Origin: Aquimarina amphilecti
Lineage (GTDB): Bacteria; Bacteroidota; Bacteroidia; Flavobacteriales; Flavobacteriaceae
Assembly: GCF_900109375.1 (NCBI RefSeq)
Contig: NZ_FOAB01000002.1
Span: forward strand, 1 to 64,000
DNA length: 64,000 bases
Direction of reading: 5' to 3'
This document shows positions 15,272 to 21,391 of this stretch, piece by piece. Position numbers and translations under genes: made by a program. Position 1 is the stretch's first letter. Each line of letters starts with the position of its first letter. A model generated the notes under the pieces. That model had not been told where the DNA came from. It saw nothing but the letters and a program-made list of their open reading frames with translations, and ran no database searches.

Positions 15272-15853
15272 TTAAGCTTTTATAAACTTAAAAGTCATTT
15301 CTAACCAAGTATCCATATCCTTTCTAGATCTTTCCACTTTCATCTTGAAAAATGTTCCATAAAATCCAGAATGTAAATAATTAGCTATTTCTTTAGGAGT
15401 AAAACTACTTGTAATTTCTTTTACTTCTTGACCTTTCCTTGCTACCTCAGCTATTATATCTAGCCATTGATCAAATTGTTCTTTTGTTTCCTCTGCTAAC
15501 GAATCATACAGCCTTCCTGTCTCATTCCCCAAATTATTGATCAGACATCCACTGCAGAAATTATCTTCTTCATTATATCCAATTAATAACTTATAAAATG
15601 ACTTTAAAGTATTAATTGGTGTTTCTTCTGATTTCTGGAATATATCCTGAAGCCATTTTCTATTTCCTTCTCCATAATATTGAATTACCTGTCTGGCAAA
15701 ATCTTCTTTCGATTCAAAAAAATTATAAAAAGAACCTTTAGGAATACCTGCCTCTTTAAGGATCTGATTAATACCAACGTGATGATACCCATTCTTACGG
15801 ATCACTTGATAACCAACCTCTAAAATATCTTCTTTATTATGTTTATATCCCAT
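15272..15853 (-). CDS. TetR/AcrR family transcriptional repressor
   Basis: This 193-residue protein has an N-terminal TetR helix-turn-helix (GYHHVGINQILKEAGIPKGS, then FYNFFESKEDFARQVI, residues 18-56) and a helical ligand domain containing CSGCLINNLGNE, which parallels CLGCNLSNEM in the TetR at 20631, so the two belong to the same subfamily. It heads an operon with an SRPBCC protein and a lipoprotein. The palindrome ACCAATTGGT in its own promoter suggests autorepression. Confidence 0.92.
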   Translation of the reverse strand: MGYKHNKEDILEVGYQVIRKNGYHHVGINQILKEAGIPKGSFYNFFESKEDFARQVIQYYGEGNRKWLQDIFQKSEETPINTLKSFYKLLIGYNEEDNFCSGCLINNLGNETGRLYDSLAEETKEQFDQWLDIIAEVARKGQEVKEITSSFTPKEIANYLHSGFYGTFFKMKVERSRKDMDTWLEMTFKFIKA

Positions 15854-15879
15854 TCTGCGGTAAATATATAAAAATTATT

Positions 15880-15898
15880 CTAAACTAGACCAATTGGT
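15880..15898 (-). promoter_or_regulatory. TetR promoter: ACCAATTGGT operator abutting -10 TAGTTTAG
   Basis: On the minus strand the perfect palindrome ACCAATTGGT (15889-15898), plus one C, runs straight into TAGTTTAG (15880-15887), a near match to TAnnTTTG 27 bases upstream of the TetR ATG. A palindrome in the promoter spacer is the classical position for TetR autorepression. The TGGTC-then-(-10) arrangement is also seen at 20580-20610. Confidence 0.6.
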
Positions 15899-15971
15899 TT
15901 ATTTTTCTAAAATTTAACTAAAAGGTTTAAGCAACCTTAAACCTTTTAGCTCTTACCATAACCGAACCACC

Positions 15972-16592
15972 TTATCCTTTTACCACTTTTACATTAGGGT
16001 ATCTCTTCTTAATTTCTTTATACTTACCATTAACTGCATTTACCTTTTCACCTGTTTCTACATAATGCTTTAATCCTATTAAAGTCCCTTTTAATGTATT
16101 CTTAAAATTTCCTTTAGCAATCGCTCCAATAAATGCAGGTTTAGTTCTAAATTGAAACTCATATGAAGCTGTAGAGGTTCCATTTCCATTATCTTTTACT
16201 CGGTAATAAGCTTGTGAGTTGTCTAAATCTAACGGGAACTTTTCTGCATCTATTACAATATTACGCATTATCATATTTTGCATATCAATTTCTTCAATAC
16301 GCTCATGAGTCCAACGTGTCCCTTTTTCATTAAAGCTACATTTCCGTTTAGCTCCTTGTTCTCCTTTTAGGGATCCGCTTATATAATTAGAACTATATAT
16401 ATATGGTGAGAAATTAGAAATTTCACCATAATCAAGTACCATAGCTTCCCAAACTCTATCAGCTGACGCATTAATTTCGACCTCTACTTTTATTGTTCGG
16501 TATTTTTTTGACATGCTTTGCGCAAACGACACAGTAGAGTTTATTATAAATACTACTGTTAATGCTAACATGGATCTAGTTGTAATTTTCAT
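15972..16592 (-). CDS. Secreted SRPBCC family protein
   Basis: This 206-residue protein has an N-terminal signal peptide (about residues 1-24, ending V-S-F-A-Q) and then an SRPBCC domain (VEINASADRVWEAMVLDYGE, near residues 36-55). This predicts a periplasmic or outer-membrane-associated hydrophobic-ligand carrier. It follows the cytoplasmic SRPBCC gene at 17110 with 14 bases between them and so shares the ECF-type promoter at 17134-17163. The C-terminal tail is lysine-rich. The ligand is unknown. Confidence 0.85.
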   Translation of the reverse strand: MKITTRSMLALTVVFIINSTVSFAQSMSKKYRTIKVEVEINASADRVWEAMVLDYGEISNFSPYIYSSNYISGSLKGEQGAKRKCSFNEKGTRWTHERIEEIDMQNMIMRNIVIDAEKFPLDLDNSQAYYRVKDNGNGTSTASYEFQFRTKPAFIGAIAKGNFKNTLKGTLIGLKHYVETGEKVNAVNGKYKEIKKRYPNVKVVKG

Positions 16593-16606
16593 ATTGTTTT
16601 TTAAGG

Positions 16607-17110
16607 TTATGCTGCTTTTATTGGATTTTTTTTAAAATACTTTTGGTCTGATTTGATTTTTGCATCAGTCTGTTTACCCGTCTCAATAAAATACCTAAGA
16701 TCTTCCAAAGTCTGAATTATATCTTTTTTCATTTTAGGTATAATCATCCAGCCCATAATAATCCTGGGTATAGTAGCAAATTCAATTTCCAAATCAATTG
16801 AAACTTCAGATGTATTAATACTTTTAGAAGTTACTTTCCAAGTATTAACAGCACTTTTCATCATAGATGGTAATCCATCAGCATAGTAGCGATACATCAT
16901 ATTTTTTTCATCTACTTCTTCTACAATTTCACTTATCTCACCCCAAGTAGACACACAAGTTCGTCCACCATCTGGACTTCCAGGTACTTTTCTAGTTTCT
17001 GATGTATTTACGGTACTGGCCCATTGACAGACTTCTCCATAATCATCCCATAATACTTCCCAAACCTTACTTGCCGGGGCAGCAACCTGAATTGTTTTTT
17101 GAAATTTCAT
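16607..17110 (-). CDS. SRPBCC family protein, cytoplasmic
   Basis: This 167-residue protein begins with the SRPBCC pattern KTIQVAAPASKVWEVLWDDY (residues 5-24) and shows the R-T-C-V-S-T-W-G-E-I strand and a C-terminal helix. There is no signal peptide. It resembles the secreted paralogue at 16592 (both keep VWE-x-x-x-x-DYGE), which suggests tandem duplication with later gain or loss of a secretion signal. It is the first gene after an ECF-type promoter; the ATG lies 24 bases past the -10. Confidence 0.85.
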   Translation of the reverse strand: MKFQKTIQVAAPASKVWEVLWDDYGEVCQWASTVNTSETRKVPGSPDGGRTCVSTWGEISEIVEEVDEKNMMYRYYADGLPSMMKSAVNTWKVTSKSINTSEVSIDLEIEFATIPRIIMGWMIIPKMKKDIIQTLEDLRYFIETGKQTDAKIKSDQKYFKKNPIKAA

Positions 17111-17133
17111 AATGTTCTATTTTTCGTTTCTAC

Positions 17134-17163
17134 TTAGATGCACCTCATTAGTTTGTGTGACAA
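17134..17163 (-). promoter_or_regulatory. ECF-type promoter TTGTCACA-N14-GCATCTAA before the SRPBCC operon
   Basis: On the minus strand TTGTCACA (17163-17156), 14 bases and GCATCTAA (17141-17134) precede the ATG at 17110 by about 24 bases. The same layout with identical spacing precedes the ECF sigma gene and the SRPBCC gene at 19230, so these are probably targets of the sigma factor encoded at 17225-18103. Confidence 0.75.
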
Positions 17164-17172
17164 ATTTGTATA

Positions 17173-17204
17173 ATAAAGCCCGAACAAAATGTTCGGGCTT
17201 TATT
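17173..17204 (-). terminator. Terminator of the ECF sigma gene
   Basis: A strong hairpin with arms ATAAAGCCCGAACA and TGTTCGGGCTTTAT around a three-base loop lies just past the sigma stop at 17225. It insulates the sigma gene from the SRPBCC operon promoter that follows. Confidence 0.85.
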
Positions 17205-17224
17205 TACTAATTAATGAGTGGTTT

Positions 17225-18103
17225 TTAATTAAGGTTCATTAATTTTTTTACATGTTCATCGTTTACAACATCTTCCAAAAATGTTCTTTTATCAAAATCT
17301 TTCTTATAAGGAAGTTCCTGATACAATTGAGCATATTTATCATCCACGTAGTCCAACATTGTATCTGCTTTTGGCTTTACTAGGTTTCTAAACGCTGAAT
17401 ACTCTGACCGATTGAATAATAAATTTTTACTATCTATCGCTTTCCCTTTAATTGCATAGGTAACTTTTTTATGACAACGACAAGGATTACTTTTATTAAC
17501 TAATCCACATTTATTATTCATAAAATTAAAGAGATCTGCTCTAGCTCTTGATAATCGTTTTCTAAAATTATCTTTTGATATTCCTAAAATCTCAGAACCT
17601 ACTGTATGATCTGCATTAAACATCTCTCCGAGTATAAAAGTTATACGTTGCTCTTTTGTTAAACATAATAACATCCCACTCATACACATATAATTCATTT
17701 CACGAATCACTTTTTTATTTTCTTCTCGCTCTAAAGTAGTAAGTGGAACATCTGGTGTATTATCAAGCGCCAGCTCCATTGCATCAAAACTATCTAAAAC
17801 AGTCTCGGTAGTCTTTCGTTTAGACATCAAGAAATGATTTGCCACAATTCTATAGAGCCAAGTTCTAAAAGAACTCTCTCCCTTAAATTGAGAGAGTTTG
17901 GTAATTACTTTGATATTTACTTCTTGGGTTAAATCCTCTGCATCCATTGGGTTTCTTACCATTTTCCAAGCAATGTTATATATGTATGGTTGATGCTTCA
18001 GAATTAATACCTCTAGAGATTTTTTATTCCCTGATCTAGCCTCATTGACTAATTGAATATCTGCGGTGTCTCCAATATATTCTTTCAAAAATGGATTATT
18101 CAT
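17225..18103 (-). CDS. ECF RNA polymerase sigma factor with cysteine-containing C-terminal extension
   Basis: This 292-residue protein has sigma region 2 (DAEDLTQEVNIKVITKL near residues 54-70, then SSFRTWLYRIVANHFL) and region 4 (GSEILGISKDNFRKRLSRAR near 169-188). It is about 100 residues longer than a typical ECF. The extension begins with C-G-L-V-N-x-S-N-P-C-R-C-H (Cys199, 208, 210, His211), a possible metal- or redox-sensing cluster. No anti-sigma gene is adjacent, so the extension may do the regulation. Its promoter carries the same TTGTCACA-N14-GCATCTAA element as its SRPBCC neighbours, consistent with autoactivation. Confidence 0.9.
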   Translation of the reverse strand: MNNPFLKEYIGDTADIQLVNEARSGNKKSLEVLILKHQPYIYNIAWKMVRNPMDAEDLTQEVNIKVITKLSQFKGESSFRTWLYRIVANHFLMSKRKTTETVLDSFDAMELALDNTPDVPLTTLEREENKKVIREMNYMCMSGMLLCLTKEQRITFILGEMFNADHTVGSEILGISKDNFRKRLSRARADLFNFMNNKCGLVNKSNPCRCHKKVTYAIKGKAIDSKNLLFNRSEYSAFRNLVKPKADTMLDYVDDKYAQLYQELPYKKDFDKRTFLEDVVNDEHVKKLMNLN

Positions 18104-18119
18104 GGGTTCTTTTTCTTAG

Positions 18120-18149
18120 TTAGATGCACAAATCCTAAATGTGTGACAA
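18120..18149 (-). promoter_or_regulatory. ECF-type autoregulatory promoter of the sigma gene
   Basis: The minus strand reads TTGTCACA (18149-18142), 14 bases, GCATCTAA (18127-18120), ending 16 bases before the sigma ATG. It shares both boxes and the exact spacing with the promoter at 17134-17163. Confidence 0.75.
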
Positions 18150-18270
18150 CTAATAAAGATACTAATTTGAATAACCTATTTATAAAGAGTTTATCATTCG
18201 ATTAACAGTATTTACATAGTCTATATAGTATCTTTAATTACATAATAGCAAACCACTTAAAACCAAAACC

Positions 18271-19146
18271 ATGAAAACTATTCAATTTATCAAGTTTGGA
18301 ATCCTAAGTCTTCTATTAATATTCTTAAGTTGTGATCAAAAAAAGGAGAAAGATAGTTCGGAAAACACAGTTGCTGAAGTTGCAAAAAAAGAAACACCTA
18401 AAAAGAAAGAGATTACTTATAATGTGAACGCTCCAGAGACGATTATTAGAGCAATTGCTGAGGCATCAGGAGGATGGAATAACTTATGGAACTTAAAAGA
18501 TGTAGAATACACATATACATATGAGCAAGCAGATGGTAAAAAAGACGTATCTATAGAACGTTATCTTTTTGATGGTGAGTATTCTTGGGGTAAATACTCT
18601 ACTCATCAGGTTAATGTACTTCCTGAAGGAACAAAGCCCATTGTACAAAGCTTTGTTAAAGGAAAATCTTCTGTGAGTATGGATGGCAAAAAAATGACGG
18701 ACGAAAAAATGATTGCAACTACGGATTTTCTCCGTCAGGTAAACTATTACTGGTTTATGATGAACTTTAAAATTGGTGATCCAGGTACTACCTACCAATA
18801 TATTGGACAAGATACTGTAGATGAAAAGGTATATGATAAAGTATCTATAGCTTATGATCCTCAAAAAACAGGTAAGGAAGCTAATGACGCTTATATTTTA
18901 TATGTTAATCCCGAAACCAAGTTAATTGATCAATTTTATTTTTCATTACCTGCTTGGGGAATTAATGATACCGTGTTGTTAATGAAAGTTAAGTATACTA
19001 AAATTGACGGTATACAGGTATCTACACATCGACACGTCTATATTCCAAATGAAAAAGGAGAATATCCAGAAGAGCCTTCTTTATCAGAGGTTTCTACAGA
19101 TATAAAATTCAATAACGGATTCACTGTTGAAGATTTTAAGATTTAA
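18271..19146 (+). CDS. Lipoprotein of unknown function, LolA-like layout
   Basis: This 291-residue protein has a lipoprotein signal with Cys21 in I-F-L-S-C-D, followed by a Lys/Glu-rich linker to about residue 45. The body starts near NAPETIIRAIAEASGGWNN and is beta-rich, with GQDTVDEKVYDKVSIAY and VNPETKLIDQFY late in the protein, as in the lipoprotein at 13841. I suspect the same fold family and a role in holding or transferring a hydrophobic substrate; no enzyme motif is visible. It is divergent from the ECF sigma gene. I do not see the ECF promoter element in front of it. Confidence 0.75.
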   Translation: MKTIQFIKFGILSLLLIFLSCDQKKEKDSSENTVAEVAKKETPKKKEITYNVNAPETIIRAIAEASGGWNNLWNLKDVEYTYTYEQADGKKDVSIERYLFDGEYSWGKYSTHQVNVLPEGTKPIVQSFVKGKSSVSMDGKKMTDEKMIATTDFLRQVNYYWFMMNFKIGDPGTTYQYIGQDTVDEKVYDKVSIAYDPQKTGKEANDAYILYVNPETKLIDQFYFSLPAWGINDTVLLMKVKYTKIDGIQVSTHRHVYIPNEKGEYPEEPSLSEVSTDIKFNNGFTVEDFKI

Positions 19147-19170
19147 AAACCTTCTAAATATTTTTAAAAG

Positions 19171-19200
19171 TTGTCACAGGTTCATATTTAATGAATCTAA
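19171..19200 (+). promoter_or_regulatory. ECF-type promoter TTGTCACA-N14-GAATCTAA before the 19230 gene
   Basis: TTGTCACA (19171-19178), 14 bases and GAATCTAA (19193-19200) precede the ATG at 19230 by about 30 bases. It differs from the other two sites by one base in the second box. The possible upstream ATG at 19191 lies inside this promoter, which supports 19230 as the true start. Confidence 0.72.
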
Positions 19201-19229
19201 AAAATGTAATAACTTTTAAAAATAATACG

Positions 19230-19739
19230 ATGAAACTTACAAGAATTTTATGCTTAGTAATGCTTGCAGGATTGGGGTCAATACAACTTAATGCTCAAAA
19301 ATCAAATGCTAATGTTACACTAACAAAATTAGTAGACACTTCTGCTGATAATGTTTGGAATAAACTAAGACAACTAGATGATATTGATAAATACTCTTCT
19401 GTAATCGCAAAAGTGAAATGGACCGGTGAAAAAGGAATTGGTGGCCAAAGAATATGTACATCTGCTGATGGACAAGGATATTTTAAAGAAAGTATCATTG
19501 GATTTGATGATCAAAATCGTACCTATACGTATGCATTGATCGAAGGCGTTCCTGCAAAAGGAATGGTCAATAATTTTAAGGTAATAGATTTAGGGTATCA
19601 AAAATCAATGATTGTTTGGACCAGTAGTTATGAGAAGTTCATGAAAAATCCACAAATGAACGAAGAACAATTCTTAGGTTTTTTAAACCAATCAGCTGGA
19701 GAAATGATCAACAATGTAGCAATTGCTGCAGCAAAATAA
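19230..19739 (+). CDS. Secreted SRPBCC family protein
   Basis: From the ATG at 19230 the protein has 169 residues with a signal peptide (about residues 1-22, ending S-I-Q-L-N-A-Q) and an SRPBCC domain (LVDTSADNVWNKLRQLDDID, then KWTGEKGIGGQRIC). The longer reading from 19191 would place 13 unlikely residues before the signal peptide. It is the fourth SRPBCC gene of the locus and has an ECF-type promoter, so it is probably co-induced with the 17110 operon. Confidence 0.85.
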   Translation: MKLTRILCLVMLAGLGSIQLNAQKSNANVTLTKLVDTSADNVWNKLRQLDDIDKYSSVIAKVKWTGEKGIGGQRICTSADGQGYFKESIIGFDDQNRTYTYALIEGVPAKGMVNNFKVIDLGYQKSMIVWTSSYEKFMKNPQMNEEQFLGFLNQSAGEMINNVAIAAAK

Positions 19740-19808
19740 TCAGAAAAATATATCGTAGGGATGTTTGGAGTGTATTATTTCAAACATCTCTACTAAAATC
19801 ATTTGCTG

Positions 19809-20543
19809 ATGGAATCGAAATCCTTCCTTATTTATACCATATGTCTATTTATTTACAGTGTAACAATTGGTCAGGAACAAACCATTATAATAAGCAGTAA
19901 ACACCTCTCTAAAAAAGTGAAAATTACTACCTATAATACTTATAAAAAAAATAAAATAAAGCATTTAATATATGTTACAGATGGTCAAAAACTCATAAAT
20001 CACGGTGGACTCCAAAAAATCAAATCTTTGACTAAAAATGAAAAAATTCCCTATGCTTATTATGTTTTTATAAGTACTATAAATCCCGAAACTAATCAAG
20101 ATCTCAGGAACTTCTATTTCTTTAACAATTCAAAATATCTCGACTTCTTTGAGTCCGAGTTAATTCCTAAAATTGAAACATCACTTACAAATAGCCGTTT
20201 TCAACCTGAAGATCGTTCTTTAATTGGAATATCTTTTGGGGGATTAAATGCAGCATATTTTTCTTCAAAATCTGAAAAGTTCAAAAACTTTGGATTACTA
20301 TCTCCGGTAACGTATCCCAAAAAAGAAGAACTAATTCAAAACATTATTTTTTCAAAAAACAAAAACCTTAAGATCTTCCTTTCTACAGGAACCAATGACG
20401 CAGAAAGTTATGTGAAAGACCTGAAAGCAATATATACTTCAAAAGGTTATAAAATCAAGACATTAAAAACCGCTGGAAATCATGATTTCAAAAACTGGAA
20501 CAAGCAATTAGAAACAATAATTAAGTATTTACTAATCAAATAG
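19809..20543 (+). CDS. Putative secreted alpha/beta-hydrolase (esterase D-like)
   Basis: From the ATG at 19809 the protein has 244 residues, with an N-terminal signal peptide (MESKSFLIYTICLFIYSV, ending near residue 22). The nucleophile elbow GISFGG and the late GNHDF histidine fit the esterase/enterochelin-esterase-like fold. Aspartate candidates precede the histidine (G-T-N-D-A-E). The substrate is unknown. It lies between the ECF-controlled SRPBCC gene and the TetR gene; a nearby TTG offers only a marginally longer start. Confidence 0.75.
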   Translation: MESKSFLIYTICLFIYSVTIGQEQTIIISSKHLSKKVKITTYNTYKKNKIKHLIYVTDGQKLINHGGLQKIKSLTKNEKIPYAYYVFISTINPETNQDLRNFYFFNNSKYLDFFESELIPKIETSLTNSRFQPEDRSLIGISFGGLNAAYFSSKSEKFKNFGLLSPVTYPKKEELIQNIIFSKNKNLKIFLSTGTNDAESYVKDLKAIYTSKGYKIKTLKTAGNHDFKNWNKQLETIIKYLLIK

Positions 20544-20579
20544 TTATTTCGGTTAAACAAAATTTTAACACAATAAAAT

Positions 20580-20610
20580 TTTGTTTAATAGACGAGTGGT
20601 CATACTTTTG
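20580..20610 (+). promoter_or_regulatory. TetR promoter TTTG-N19-TACTTTTG with operator CGAGTGGTCA in the spacer
   Basis: TTTG (20580-20583), 19 bases and TACTTTTG (20603-20610) form a textbook Bacteroidota promoter, 20 bases before the TetR ATG at 20631. The site CGAGTGGTCA (20593-20602) fills the end of the spacer and abuts the -10. Related sites lie before the MMPL operon at 21251 and 21366, so TetR autorepression is likely. Confidence 0.75.
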
Positions 20611-20630
20611 CTTACTTAAAATTGAAGATA

Positions 20631-21227
20631 ATGCCAAAGACCTTAAGACATGAAATCAAAGCAGACCAACTTTTAGAAAAAGGGTTGGAAATCATTTGGT
20701 CTAAAGGATATAATGGTACCAGTGTTAATGATATCGTTAAAGCAGCAGATGTTCCCAAAGGTTCTTTTTATTTTTATTTTGATAGTAAAGAAGACTTTGC
20801 CATCAAAGCATTAGATAAATATTTTACAATGCAATTTACTCCGGCTTTAGAGGTTTTAAAGAATAGTCTAGGATCTCCTAAGCAACGCTTATTGAATTTC
20901 TATGAGTTTCGTGTTAAGGTGTTAAAAGAGCAATTAAATTGTAAAATGGGTTGCTTGGGATGTAACTTAAGCAATGAAATGTCTGAGCATAATGAAAAAA
21001 TTAGAAATGCAGTTTTAGACAGACATAATCTAATTAAAAAAGAAATTATTACCGTAGCTAAAGAAGCACAAGAATTGGGCGAAATAAACGCTTCTATTGA
21101 CATAGAAGATCTGATAGGCTTTATTGAAGATGCCGGAAAAGGGGCAATGACTACGATGAAAGAAATGAAAGATGCATATCCTGTAGATAATCACATGAAC
21201 ATCGTAAAAAGTGTATTACTTAAGTAG
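20631..21227 (+). CDS. TetR/AcrR family transcriptional repressor, probable regulator of the MMPL operon
   Basis: From the ATG at 20631 the protein has 198 residues and starts MPKTLRHEIKADQLLEKGLE. The helix-turn-helix is GYNGTSVNDIVKAADVPKGS, followed by FYFYFDSKEDFAIKAL. The ligand domain carries CKMGCLGCNLSNEM with clustered cysteines, like the TetR at 15853. Its promoter and the region before the downstream MMPL gene share CGA(C/G)TGGTCA, which points to joint repression relieved by a ligand, presumably the exporter's substrate. Confidence 0.92.
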   Translation: MPKTLRHEIKADQLLEKGLEIIWSKGYNGTSVNDIVKAADVPKGSFYFYFDSKEDFAIKALDKYFTMQFTPALEVLKNSLGSPKQRLLNFYEFRVKVLKEQLNCKMGCLGCNLSNEMSEHNEKIRNAVLDRHNLIKKEIITVAKEAQELGEINASIDIEDLIGFIEDAGKGAMTTMKEMKDAYPVDNHMNIVKSVLLK

Positions 21228-21247
21228 TATTTTTTTGATTTACATAT

Positions 21248-21260
21248 AGACGACTGGTCA
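21248..21260. promoter_or_regulatory. TetR operator-like site AGACGACTGGTCA
   Basis: It shares AGACGAxTGGTCA with the site at 20590-20602 in the TetR promoter (one base differs). It has GAC-N5-GTC symmetry. It lies about 130 bases before the MMPL ATG. Confidence 0.6.
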
Positions 21261-21364
21261 ATTATTATAATAATTAATAAAACTTGTCCTAAAAAATTAA
21301 ATAGAAACGTTATAGCACATACAAATTAACAACAAGCACTAAGTCAATCATATATTACATATAA

Positions 21365-21375
21365 TCGACTGGTCA
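21365..21375. promoter_or_regulatory. TetR operator-like site TCGACTGGTCA
   Basis: This is a second exact CGACTGGTCA, 115 bases after the previous one and only 16 bases before the MMPL ATG. Repressor bound here would block transcription into the operon. Confidence 0.6.
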
Positions 21376-21391
21376 ACTAACAACTCAAAAC

